A stretch of DNA of 56,170 nt, from the NCBI GenBank assembly GCA_002811675.1, contig PDIM01010261.1:1-56170 (forward strand). Reading direction: 5' to 3'. Both the position numbers and the translations under genes were made by a program. This document shows, piece after piece, positions 46,968 to 56,170 of the stretch (position 1 is its first letter; every line of letters starts with the position of its first letter). Source of the stretch: Ichthyosporea sp. XGB-2017a. Its lineage: Eukaryota > Opisthokonta > Ichthyosporea. Below the pieces are notes generated by a model that made no database searches, was not told the DNA's origin, and saw only the letters and a program-made list of their open reading frames with translations.

Positions 46968-49900
46968 ATGGTTAATGGAGCAGAGGGGAATGGTAAGTGA
47001 AGGATCATTTTGTGCTTTGTTCTCTGCTTTGGGCAGATTGATTAGTATGATTGATTTGATTTTCTAATTGACTTTTGGTTTTGTTTTTGTTTTTTCGTTG
47101 TTTTGTTCTATTTTTGGGGGATGGGGCTGTAGTTGAGGAAGATATCTGCCGTGTTTGTAGATCCCCGGGGAGTCCCTCAGAGCCTCTTTTTCACCCTTGC
47201 CGCTGCACAGGGAGCATCCGATTCGTTCATCAACCGTGTCTGATGCGTTGGCTGAAAACGTCCAGTAAAACAAAATGTGAGCTTTGCCATTATCCGTTTG
47301 CGTTCTCTCCGGTGTATGCCGGGGAGATTCCCGCCAAATTGCCAATGAAAGAGTTTCTGTGGGGACTGTGGGTGCAGCTGGGATTGCTTCTGATGGGTTG
47401 GTTACGGATATTTGTGGTTGTGGCGTGTTGGCTTGGGGTGTTGCCTTTTATTACCACAAAGATGTTTCGATTTGTGTTCTTTCTGGAGGAGCATGAGCAG
47501 CATACGATTACAACAGTGATTGGTGATGTGATTGAGGGCTGTTTTGTTTCCGGGTGCTCGATTTTAATGTTGCTTGGCATTTTGGGTATGCGTGATTTTT
47601 TAATGACACATAATGTGAATATGGAGGAGGAGTTGCTTGGTGATAATAGAGGCAGGTTTGATCAGGCAATTAGACAACGGCACGAAGAGATTGTTAACGC
47701 AGACAATGATGCTCTACGTGGTGCGGGTAGGGCGGAAGGAAGACAGGTACATCACCACGGCCCCCGCCTTGGTGGGGATGGCATGGATGAGGATATGGAT
47801 CGTCGCAATAATGACATTCCAGTGGACAATGTGGAGGAGCGCGTGCGATACAGGCAAATGGCAGCGGGGCGTTTATTACGCAATGCTCGGAACAGTATGG
47901 GGTCTATGGAGGATGAAGAGGATGATGACAGCGATAGTATTTTGGGAACCTTTGGTTCTCGAGGGGGGGGAGGCGAGGACTTTGCTGAAAGTAGTAGTCG
48001 CAGAAATAGTAGTAGTTATAGTCGTTTTGAACATCACTATGCAAATAGGTTGAGTGGTGCAGGGAGTAGTAGTAGTGTTGCTGATAAACAAAAGCAACCG
48101 CTTCGAAAAAAATCAGATGAAGGCGATGCCAATAGTGCTGATTGGGAAGATGATGAAGCTATGCTTCAAGATGAGGAGTTTGGGAAAACCCCTATGGTTG
48201 TTCATATTCGGCGACGCATTGAAAATGCCCAGACGGAATCTCAAAGAGCACCGTTGTTGAAAATGATGCGTCAGCTTTACAAGAAGAGGCTAATCGAGAG
48301 TGGGCAAATGAAGAAGAAGCCAGCGACGAACAGCAGCGAAGTTGATCCGCGTCATTTTCGAGGGGATATCGGACAGGCACGTGAGGAGGTGAACGTGAGG
48401 CCTGGGGTGCTACATATCAATAGAGATGGTGTTGTTCGCCTTGCTGGTGCTCCTGATGAGCCAGAAGTGCCTTTGCCAAACGTTGCTGACCTGCACAATG
48501 AGGATAGCGATGGTGAAGACGACGAAGATGAGGATGAAAACGTTCATGGGGGATTTGGATTGGGGGGGTTGTTTAATAATGACAACAATAATGAAGAGGC
48601 AACGTTTGCGGAACTGGTAGGCCTTCGAGGACCAATTCGTTCATTATTCGACAATATGTTTTGGTTGTTGTTGCTGAACACTGTAATTTTTACCCTTTTT
48701 GTAACATGTCCGTATTTGCTCGGCTCAGTTTTTGTATCACTGTCTCCTCTGGGCGAAGCAAAAGACACAAAATTACTTCGGCTTGTGACTACCCTTATTG
48801 GATATGGGTGCTGGGCTGTTATTGGTGCGATATCACTTTTTGTTTCATCTTTAGTAACTACCTCAAGAAACCGCACAATGGGCCATGTGAGAAGCATTTT
48901 AAACTTCTTCTTTACCTTCTTCAAAGTTGCATTTTTAATGTCTCTGGAATTGCTAGTATTTCCACTGCTCTGTGGATGGTGGCTTGACATATGCACTTTA
49001 GAGAGCCACGATGCCTCCGTTCAGGGCAGGAGGGCTTTTTATAATGAAGCACCTGTCACATCATCCTTTTTACATTGGCTGGTCGGAATCCTTTACATGT
49101 TTCACTTTGCGTCTTTTGTTTCTGTCAATAGAGAGGTCTTGCGCCCCGGTGTGCTCTGGTTTCTTAGAAATCCTCAAGATACAAATTTTCATCCGATACG
49201 CGAAATGATTGAGCTGCCTACAATCAAGCATGGCAGAAGACTTCTCTTGTCCGCAGTCATGTATGGTTTAATTATATTTTTGACAATCTGGGTTCCCCTG
49301 AAGGCGTGCAAGTATGCATTTCCGTCAGTTTTTCCTTTGAATATACTCTTTCGGGACCCCATTAGTGAAGTGCCTGTTGATTTGTTGATTTTTCATATTG
49401 TTGTACCTTCAACGATTGACCGTTGTCATCCCAAAAAGTACCTGAAGATAGCTATTGAAATATGGGCTGATAAAATTGGTACCCTTTTGTCCCTCAAACG
49501 ATATTTGCTTGTCGATCCAGTTTTAGACCATGAAGCAAGAAACGCGGCTGGTGCTGAAGTAGCCGACAATCTTCCGGAAAGCCACCCGCTCTCTCCGATG
49601 CGATTTAAGCCAAAAACATGGTTCAAAACTCGTATCTTGGCCCTTGTCGTGTTGTTGTGGTTCTCCGTCTCGCTCGTGATTTGTGTTTTGATATTTTCTC
49701 CCGTTCTTGTTGGCAGAAGCTTGTTTAAGTGTTTTACCGATAGACAAAATCACGAGTTTTATACTTTTGGAGTTGGGTTGTATGCAATTGCAGGTTGTTT
49801 GATTTCCATCGGATGGTTGGTGAGATCTTTAAAGAATCCCAATTGGGCCCGTGTGTGTCAAGTTGTGAAGAACAGTTTAATACTAGGTGCCAAGTGTGTG

Positions 49901-50476
49901 GGGTCAACTTTTGTGTTTCTCATGTGCCTTCCACTTCTTTTGGGGTTGATGTTTGATGTGACCTTTGTAATGCCTCTTCGAGTACCTATTGATGAGTCCC
50001 CCGTTTTCTTTCTTCTGCAAGATTGGGCTGTAGGAGTCATTTGCATGAAAGTGTTACACAAGTTGATCGCATTGGGGCCTAATAATCGATTTAAAGTGGT
50101 TATGGAAAGAATAAGAGAGAATGGTGTGGCCCGAATAGACTTCAACTTGTTAGTCTTCGAACTAGCCTTTCCTATAATCCAGTTTTTGGGAACGTTCCTG
50201 AGTGTTCCTTATGTAATTGCTCGAGGAATATTTCCTTATGTCGGCGTACCTCAGTATTTGACAGAGCCCTTCCTGAGGTATTTTTATGCTTTCCTTGCAC
50301 TGGCTTATAGCTTCTATGTTCTCCAAGCATCAATTTACTCTCTTTTTGTGTCCATGCACAACAAAATACGAGATGAACGCTATCTGGTAGGAGAAACTCT
50401 CATTAATTACGGCGAAAACCCCTCTGCACAGGTTGCAAACAGGACTAGCACCCGTTTCATTGCAGCGCAAGAGTAG
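46968..50476 (+). CDS. MARCHF6: Doa10/MARCH6-type ERAD E3 ubiquitin ligase, two exons
   Basis: This membrane ubiquitin ligase degrades misfolded and short-lived proteins at the endoplasmic reticulum. The exons are 46968-46992 and 47133-50476. The first is only 25 bases (ATG then eight codons), joined by GTAAGT and TGTAG, giving 1122 residues. No ATG precedes the RING in the unspliced frame. The RING-CH (C4HC3) is complete: C14, C17, C31, C33, H41, C44, C57, C60 (ICRVCRSPGSPSEPLFHPCR, then FVHQPCLMRWL and CELCHYPF). A long acidic, Asp/Ser-rich cytoplasmic loop (about 190-510) separates the first two helices from the rest. About a dozen further hydrophobic spans follow. Length is comparable with yeast Doa10 and human MARCH6. 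The C-terminal RDERYLVGETLINYGE-type segment resembles the conserved tail of the family. Confidence 0.93.
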
Positions 50477-50721
50477 GGTGAGTTTGACACGTCATAACAT
50501 ATGACTTCCAAATGCAGTGGATAGATAAAGCACAAGAAGCAGAAATGTTTAATGTAGATTAATTGCAATTCAGCCTAATTGGCATAATTTAAAAAATAAA
50601 ACATGTAGTGTTGAAAAAAAAAAAGAAAAAAAATGAAGAAAAAAGAAAACTGCATATTTTAGTTTTGGTAAACCTTTATTTTTTTGCTTTTGATAAGAGA
50701 TTCTGTGTGGTGTGGGGGATT
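50477..50721. promoter_or_regulatory. Spacer before paralog A of the coiled-coil family
   Basis: This 245-bp AT-rich spacer includes an AAAATAAAA polyadenylation-like signal near 50593. The open frame of the next gene extends upstream to a GTG at 50608 with a Lys-rich translation, which I reject as start. Confidence 0.35.
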
Positions 50722-53136
50722 ATGAAGGAGTTGATAATGATGCAGAGAGGATTATTATTGTTGATTGTTGCCTTTCATATCCTGGGGGGGTTCTACTTCA
50801 CGGAGTATCAGACACTTGCCGTGAATGGCATGGAACAACGCTCAGAAGTGGGGAAAGAGAGGAGTCAGGAAGAGTTTATAGAGTCTTCCCCGTACACTGA
50901 GAATCAGCCCCATCAGATAGAGGGGCGTGCTCCACAATATCAGATGGGGCCAGCCTTGGGGGAATATCTCCAACAGAAACAGCGGGAGGAATCCGCCACT
51001 GTTTCCTCGCCTTCCCTCTTGCATAGCTTTGGGAATGGTTTAATGCGATTTGTTTCTTCCCTCACCCCGCAACATGTAGAGTCTGTGAATAGTTTACTGC
51101 GTCTCTGGAGAGAGCATTTTTGGTATTCATCTCATGGTGAGTGTATATCAGGCGCTAATCACAACCAAGTTAATGAACTGGAAAGAGAATTGAAAAAAAA
51201 GAAAGAACAGCTGCGTGAAGCAAAAGAAATGACGAAGAAAATAGAAGACCTTTACAATAAGGCTCATTCCCATCCCCGGAAGACTCTCGAAGACATTGCA
51301 CAGGCGGAGCTGTTATTAAGAGAAGCTCTTTCGGTCAGTGAGTCCCAGAGGGAAACGTTATCCAAAGTGGAATTGAAGGCAATGGTGGAAATGATTACTG
51401 ATAGAGTGCAAGAAAAGCGGAAGAGTATCATCAATCTGGAAAAGCTGAGGGACTCATATGCACAAAGCATCACTTCTTCCCTTGTTACCGATATAAAGAC
51501 AATCATGGACAAGCTTTCTGGTGAAGACATTACAGAGTCACAAAACGTTTTGAACCAATTCGGGAAACTTCTGAAGGAAAGCAAGTTTTTGAATGCAACC
51601 CCTTCTGTAACCGTCCAAGAAATTGAGAAAGGGGTCCTTGCTTGTGTGAAACGATATGAAGACGTAGAGAAGGGTTTCGGGTCTATAAAAGCCACTTTAA
51701 GAATCGACCATATAACTGAAGACAATTATTGGATAGAGTTGGCCAAAGGAGTCAAGAGTTTAAAGACCAATACCAACAAGCTGAGAAAGGAAGAGATTGA
51801 TATCAAGGACTTGCTAAAGGAAGGCATTGTCGAGAGTGATGAGGATCTGGTTCATCAAGTGAACTATGTAATTCAAAAAACAGAGTACATGATTAATTCA
51901 GCGAAAGCCAACTTTAATACCTTGTCGGATGAGCAAAAGCGATTGACCAACCTGCAAATTGAACGCATTCAAAAAGAAACGGCACTTCGAGAAAGACGAA
52001 GTGACTCTAACGAAAGAGCCTTGGATCTTTCTTATCGTCCTGATTTGTATATTCGGGCAGTTGTTATGTCATGGAAATACCAAATGACAGGAACAAATCC
52101 AAAACCCGTACCACTTCCCCCTCTTCCTGATTTTAACGACCAGGGTCATGCAAATGGAGAATTTTCAGCCCCAAAAGACATCAAGCCTCCCCTCTTAAAA
52201 TTTGAGCCAAATGATGCTGGTGTGAGTGTCCTTTCTCCTGTTGGAAACGTACACTCGACGGCAGCTCTCAGCTGGACGGATGCTGATAATTTCTTTAACT
52301 ATTATTCTAATCCAAAGACTCATGGTCCGTTTTTTTACAAGGAATATATTGGTAAAGCGAATGGAGCGTCTCATATTGTGATAGCCTACTCTCTTTATAA
52401 GAGATTTGTTGCTGGACACGGGGTACTTGTAGTGGCTTCCATTAAAGACAATGGTCCCAGGAATATCCAGGATTCTCCGGGGAGTTTGAGGGTGAGCTTT
52501 AAGAATTCAATTTCTTTCAACGAAGATCTAGATGCTAATGAACATGCGTACATTGAATTTACGTACGATAAAAAAACAGGGCAAGTACATAATGACTTTG
52601 GCGGCAGTGTTAAAGATACCAGATCATATGGGTTTCACGAGGATTCTGGTGGTTTTCCGACGATGAAAAGCTCTCTTGCTCTTATACAATTCTTGCCCTC
52701 GCCATGCACGGGAAACAAACAAATCCAAAAGAATGCTCGCGGGTCTAAATATGCTATCAGAGATTGCAAAGAATTCAATTTGAATAGCACTAAAATGTTC
52801 AATCTCAAAGAAAGGTACAATCTGGGCACTGTGGATGACAGGAAGGACATTTGTGGCTATATCTCCAGTATGCAATGGCTGGCTATGTCCCTGCCTGGAT
52901 CTGTAACACAAAGAACTGAAGAAGAAGAGTTTTCTGACTATGAGCTGACAAATATATTTAGCAATAGGCTGACACCAGCGCATGTTATGCAAGCGTACAT
53001 CAAGTGCGAGGAAAACCAGACTTGTATACATAGTCGCTTTACTTGGGATTTAAATATCTTTGTAATCGAGCCTAGTTTTGCAATGATGAGGAGGATAATA
53101 AAGCCTTACCAGTCCGGCTGCCGGGAGCAACTGTAA
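50722..53136 (+). CDS. Type II membrane or secretory coiled-coil protein, paralog A (unknown family)
   Basis: Starting at the ATG at 50722 the product has 804 residues. A signal anchor or uncleaved signal peptide follows the start (MMQRGLLLLIVAFHILGGFY, about 6-25). Next comes a Glu/Ser-rich stem. A 68-residue segment (about 62-129, beginning QPHQIEGRAPQYQMGPALGE) is identical at DNA level to the next gene. A long coiled coil (about 145-215, ELERELKKKKEQLREAKEMT) and further helices lead to ALDLSYRPDLYIRAVVMSW (about 433), a Pro-rich linker (PKPVPLPPLPDF) and a C-terminal domain. That domain contains AYSLYKRFVAGHGVLVVASI and several Cys, ending WDLNIFVIEPSF. No family is recognised. The tandem neighbour shares the same layout, but outside the 68-residue block similarity is low. 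Confidence 0.8.
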   Translation: MKELIMMQRGLLLLIVAFHILGGFYFTEYQTLAVNGMEQRSEVGKERSQEEFIESSPYTENQPHQIEGRAPQYQMGPALGEYLQQKQREESATVSSPSLLHSFGNGLMRFVSSLTPQHVESVNSLLRLWREHFWYSSHGECISGANHNQVNELERELKKKKEQLREAKEMTKKIEDLYNKAHSHPRKTLEDIAQAELLLREALSVSESQRETLSKVELKAMVEMITDRVQEKRKSIINLEKLRDSYAQSITSSLVTDIKTIMDKLSGEDITESQNVLNQFGKLLKESKFLNATPSVTVQEIEKGVLACVKRYEDVEKGFGSIKATLRIDHITEDNYWIELAKGVKSLKTNTNKLRKEEIDIKDLLKEGIVESDEDLVHQVNYVIQKTEYMINSAKANFNTLSDEQKRLTNLQIERIQKETALRERRSDSNERALDLSYRPDLYIRAVVMSWKYQMTGTNPKPVPLPPLPDFNDQGHANGEFSAPKDIKPPLLKFEPNDAGVSVLSPVGNVHSTAALSWTDADNFFNYYSNPKTHGPFFYKEYIGKANGASHIVIAYSLYKRFVAGHGVLVVASIKDNGPRNIQDSPGSLRVSFKNSISFNEDLDANEHAYIEFTYDKKTGQVHNDFGGSVKDTRSYGFHEDSGGFPTMKSSLALIQFLPSPCTGNKQIQKNARGSKYAIRDCKEFNLNSTKMFNLKERYNLGTVDDRKDICGYISSMQWLAMSLPGSVTQRTEEEEFSDYELTNIFSNRLTPAHVMQAYIKCEENQTCIHSRFTWDLNIFVIEPSFAMMRRIIKPYQSGCREQL
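50905..51109 (+). repeat. 205-bp block identical to 53513-53717
   Basis: Base-by-base comparison shows no difference over 205 bp, in the same reading frame of both genes (68 codons plus one base). Sequence immediately outside on both sides is unlike. The block starts CAGCCCCATCAG and ends TTACTGCGTCTCTGGA. Confidence 0.95.
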
Positions 53137-53395
53137 GCAAATAATGATAGAGACAAATGAAATAAACACAACAGAATTAAACAATCCTCGCAAAAGAGTC
53201 ATTGAGGGAAAACTGGGAAATAAGAAATAGCCAAAATACCAAAAAACAAAAAATGGCACACTCTGCAGCTGTCAATTTGTAGGGAAAAAAGAAACAGCTC
53301 CTTTTTTTTATATATATTTTTGATTTTATTTTTTCAACAACACAGACAGAAATCAAAAGAGGAAAAGGAAGAAACAGTAACGATACAAAGCCATA
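53137..53395. promoter_or_regulatory. Spacer between the tandem coiled-coil genes
   Basis: This 259-bp spacer has GAAATAAAC just after the upstream stop (polyadenylation-like) and a TATATATA-containing T-rich tract near 53306-53320, about 80 bases before the next ATG. Confidence 0.4.
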
Positions 53396-55945
53396 ATGGG
53401 AGACAAGATGATCACCCACACGCAAAGATGCCTGTGGGTTGTGTTGGGAATATGTCTTGCGCTTGTGATCATCCTTTACTTGCCCGCCCACCACCTCCGG
53501 GAAGAACAGGAGCAGCCCCATCAGATAGAGGGGCGTGCTCCACAATATCAGATGGGGCCAGCCTTGGGGGAATATCTCCAACAGAAACAGCGGGAGGAAT
53601 CCGCCACTGTTTCCTCGCCTTCCCTCTTGCATAGCTTTGGGAATGGTTTAATGCGATTTGTTTCTTCCCTCACCCCGCAACATGTAGAGTCTGTGAATAG
53701 TTTACTGCGTCTCTGGAAAGGGGGCTCTTCTTCCCATGCTGAGTGTAACACGAAGGGCGATGAGGATAAAGTCACTGAACTGAGGGAAGAAATAGCGAGG
53801 ACTGTGAAAGAACTCATGGAGATTAAGAAACAATCAGAAGAACTCGAGGAGAAGTTCAAAATGGCAAAATTAACTCCTGACGAGAAAGTCGACGAGATTG
53901 ATCGCGCTGAAGATTTGTTAAGAAAAACTTTGGCGTTGAATTACACTCATCGTGAAGAATTATCGAACACAGATCTCATCGAGTTGGTGCAAATGACCGC
54001 TGATGAATTAAAGGTTCAAAGACAGATCATTGATGGGATTGAGGCTATAAAGAAAGAGCATGAGGGGGAAATACCTCCGCTGGAAACGGATTCTCTGGCT
54101 GATATTTTACAGGACATTATTGATCACTACGTGGACGAAAATATCAAGAAATCAAAGCGTCACTTGAAAAATCTAGCAGTTGCGCTTGGAATTTTCTTCA
54201 AAGATCCTATAAATTCAAGTTACTCTGCACTCGCAACCATTTCAGTGTCTGATATTCAGGAAGGCATCGAGAAATGTATAAACAAAGTATCTGAAGTGAA
54301 GCAGGCTTTTTTAAATGATGTTTCAAATTCAATTAAAGCCATCTTGAACTCCTCTGCCAGTGACACAAACTATTGGATAAAACTTCCAGAGGAAGTCAAG
54401 GCTTTAAAGATGACAGAATTGCTCTTGGAAAGACAGAGAAATGAAACAACTATTCTCATGAGTAATGTGTACCCTGAATTTTCTCATAAATTCAGCCTGA
54501 CCAGAAGACTAAAAGCTCTTATTGATTATGTGAAGGCTATCGTAAGGTATTGCAAAGAGAATTTCAATTCCTTGTCGGAGGATGCTTTGCTTGCTGCTTT
54601 GGTAAAAGAACAAATTAAAAAGATTGAAAGCATTGAAAAAAAAGAAAGTGAAGAGTCGGATGATCAAATTAGCTCTTCTTTATTCGAATCAGGCGTGGCT
54701 GGCCATTACGATGTTCTGGACTTGTCTTATCGACCTGGTTTGTACATACAGGCGATAGGAATGGCTTGGTCAGAATTTATAACACCTGAAGAATCTAATC
54801 CAAATCTGAATGAAAATGGAGATAATGGCAGTACCTCTGGTGGAAATGGGGGGACTGATGGGAAAAATGGTGGTGGGGGTCAAGGCAGTGGAAATGGAGA
54901 TGCCGGAAGCGACAGTCGTGGAAACGGAAGTGGTGATAGCGGTAAGAGCGAAGGGGATGGGGGTGAAGGGCAAGAACAAGAGAAGTCCTCCAAACCTCCG
55001 CATACTGTGTTTGCTTCTCAAATTCCATCTCACATGGTAGACTACAGTATTGATCCTGTTAACGATATTAAATTTAAGAATAGTCTAATAATGAATTGGA
55101 AACGTGAACAATTTTACCACCATTATGCAGATCTAAATGAGGGATTTAAGTTCGCGGAAGACTATATGAAAGATAGCCCGAAAAAGCCACCAAACCTCGT
55201 TGCCTATTCACTGTATAAAAAGTACGTTGCCGCTGAAGGTGTACTTGTAGTGGCCACCATAAGGGATTCGGTAGTAAACAGGGACTCGGCAAATGAAAAT
55301 CCAGGGATTCTTCGCGTTAACTTCAAAAATGAAGTGAATTTTGAAATGGGGTTGTCAGACAATGAAAATGCCTTTGTTGAATTTGAGCTCTTCCAAAGGC
55401 CCCAACGTGTTCTGGGTTATTTTGATGGGTTTATTAATAGAAGCAAACCACCCATAGGCTACATTACCAGAGATGATGGCAAAACATTGACTGCCTTTGT
55501 TTTCTTTAGCTTTGAACCAAGAAAGACAAAATTGAAAGAAGGTTTCTCAGCGACCTCCCCCCCTGCCAAAACAAAATGTCAAAATTATCACTTGGATAGC
55601 AAATATTTTCTTCTAAAGAGTAGATACCACTTATCAGTTGACCAGGTATGTGAATATATTGGTGTGCTTTGTTGGGAAGGAATGTCCCTTGATAAGAACG
55701 ACTACTATACCGTCGATCACAATAAGATGTTCAGGATATTGAGCGAAGAAGCTTCACCAAAACAGATGGTGCAAGCCTATGTGCTGTGCTCGGAAGCTCG
55801 ACCTTTGGGCAGCGGTATCACCACCCGTCCGAAATTCAGCAATTCAATTGATTGTAAAGGCAGTAAATATGAATGGGACTTGGACATGTTTGTTTTTCAA
55901 GGGGATATGAAGCAAATGGAAGACATACTAGATAAATACGCATAG
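53396..55945 (+). CDS. Type II membrane coiled-coil protein, paralog B (unknown family)
   Basis: This 849-residue single-exon protein has a signal anchor at about 12-31 (CLWVVLGICLALVIILYLPA) after a short basic N-terminus, so the bulk should face the secretory lumen or cell exterior. Residues of about 40-107 are the block identical to paralog A. A coiled coil (about 122-160, ELREEIARTVKELMEIKKQS) and more helices lead to VLDLSYRPGLYIQAIGMAW (about 440). A Gly/Asn/Ser-rich linker of about 65 residues (470-535) follows, where A has a Pro-rich one. The C-terminal domain (AYSLYKKYVAAEGVLVVATI, MVQAYVLC, WDLDMFVFQGDM) matches A. Unknown function; a surface or lumenal structural role is possible. 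AATAAA was not obvious downstream. Confidence 0.8.
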   Translation: MGDKMITHTQRCLWVVLGICLALVIILYLPAHHLREEQEQPHQIEGRAPQYQMGPALGEYLQQKQREESATVSSPSLLHSFGNGLMRFVSSLTPQHVESVNSLLRLWKGGSSSHAECNTKGDEDKVTELREEIARTVKELMEIKKQSEELEEKFKMAKLTPDEKVDEIDRAEDLLRKTLALNYTHREELSNTDLIELVQMTADELKVQRQIIDGIEAIKKEHEGEIPPLETDSLADILQDIIDHYVDENIKKSKRHLKNLAVALGIFFKDPINSSYSALATISVSDIQEGIEKCINKVSEVKQAFLNDVSNSIKAILNSSASDTNYWIKLPEEVKALKMTELLLERQRNETTILMSNVYPEFSHKFSLTRRLKALIDYVKAIVRYCKENFNSLSEDALLAALVKEQIKKIESIEKKESEESDDQISSSLFESGVAGHYDVLDLSYRPGLYIQAIGMAWSEFITPEESNPNLNENGDNGSTSGGNGGTDGKNGGGGQGSGNGDAGSDSRGNGSGDSGKSEGDGGEGQEQEKSSKPPHTVFASQIPSHMVDYSIDPVNDIKFKNSLIMNWKREQFYHHYADLNEGFKFAEDYMKDSPKKPPNLVAYSLYKKYVAAEGVLVVATIRDSVVNRDSANENPGILRVNFKNEVNFEMGLSDNENAFVEFELFQRPQRVLGYFDGFINRSKPPIGYITRDDGKTLTAFVFFSFEPRKTKLKEGFSATSPPAKTKCQNYHLDSKYFLLKSRYHLSVDQVCEYIGVLCWEGMSLDKNDYYTVDHNKMFRILSEEASPKQMVQAYVLCSEARPLGSGITTRPKFSNSIDCKGSKYEWDLDMFVFQGDMKQMEDILDKYA
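53513..53717 (+). repeat. 205-bp block identical to 50905-51109
   Basis: This is the second copy of the perfectly identical segment, offset 2608 bp and in the same orientation and reading phase. Confidence 0.95.
54805..55000 (+). repeat. Gly/Asn/Ser-rich coding low-complexity linker
   Basis: GGN/GGT/GGA codon-rich stretch in paralog B (GGNGGTDGKNGGGGQGSGNG and following), absent from paralog A, which has a short Pro-rich linker at the equivalent place. Confidence 0.7.
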
Positions 55946-56170
55946 AGGGCAAATACTAATTAACTCACGTGTACCTTTGTTTCACAAATATAGTACTCCT
56001 TGGTTTCACACCAAGGGACACTAGAACTGGAAGCCTATTCCCCCCCCCCCCCCAAAAAAAAACAGAGGGAGGCCGCCGACCAAAAAGTTGCTTAGCAACG
56101 AATAATAAAAAAAAAGAAATAAAAAATTCACAATTCCAACTATGGGATTTTTCCATAGTAATTATTATAT
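55946..56170. other. Right end, non-coding
   Basis: No gene. The stretch contains a run of C followed by A (56041-56063), a short GTTGC/GCAAC hairpin near 56087-56099, and a perfect 7-bp inverted repeat ACTATGG/CCATAGT (56139-56145 and 56153-56159). These could belong to a 3' UTR; I assign no function. Confidence 0.4.

Noticed and set aside
47075-47132. Non-ATG start of the ubiquitin ligase inside a T-rich stretch
   Set aside because: This stretch is intronic; a 25-base exon with ATG at 46968 joins in phase to the RING-CH.
50608-50721. Lys-rich N-terminal extension of paralog A from a GTG
   Set aside because: Non-ATG start in an A-rich spacer; the ATG at 50722 is followed directly by a signal anchor.
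53177-53632. Minus-strand ORF over the identical 205-bp block
   Set aside because: The same antisense translation appears at both copies because the sense sequence is identical. The sense frames are the supported genes.

Overview
The window is nuclear DNA from a microbial eukaryote. The genes are closely packed on both strands. Many are single-exon, and the others have a few short GT-AG introns (about 84-375 bp). AATAAA-like signals follow several stops, and TATA boxes precede some starts. The gene set (COQ9, phosphatidylinositol transfer protein, eukaryotic-type cardiolipin synthase, AIDA, STYX, MRM2, CDKN3-like phosphatase, ELO elongase, Doa10/MARCH6) fits an intron-poor protist. I lean weakly to a stramenopile such as a labyrinthulomycete but cannot name the organism. 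Two allelic versions of one locus on either side of the assembly gap show that the sequenced genome was heterozygous.

Layout. Positions 1-3100 hold mobile-element debris: a retropepsin-like ORF and a gag-like zinc-knuckle ORF on the minus strand, plus unrecognised coding fragments. From 3.7 to 14.9 kb come COQ9, an OCA/Siw14-type pseudophosphatase, a UBA-like protein, a STYX pseudophosphatase, a J-domain/ankyrin/CCCH protein and a small membrane protein. From 14.9 to 16.6 kb a run of 529 Ns is flanked by two copies of the same locus. From 16.8 to 34.2 kb come PITP, a 1001-residue unknown protein, cardiolipin synthase, AIDA, an acidic unknown protein, a class IV aminotransferase, a mitochondrial rRNA methyltransferase interrupted by about 540 residues, a CDKN3-like phosphatase and a four-helix membrane protein. 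From 34.4 to 42.3 kb come a membrane adenylyl cyclase, two head-to-head ZIP transporters and an ELO elongase. From 42.7 to 56 kb two tandem families of unrecognised surface or secretory proteins flank a Doa10/MARCH6 ubiquitin ligase.

How the genes relate. There is no operon-like pathway. Loose themes are mitochondrial biogenesis (COQ9, cardiolipin synthase, MRM2), membrane lipid handling (PITP, ELO, cardiolipin synthase) and signalling (three DSP/PTP-fold proteins, two of them catalytically dead, and the cyclase). The most unusual features are the 205-bp perfectly identical block shared by two strongly diverged paralogs (50905-51109 and 53513-53717), the methyltransferase fold split by a repeat-bearing acidic insert, and a conversion-like patch between the ZIP pair. 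Splice sites were inferred by eye from consensus signals, reading phase and remembered family patterns; no alignment or search was run.
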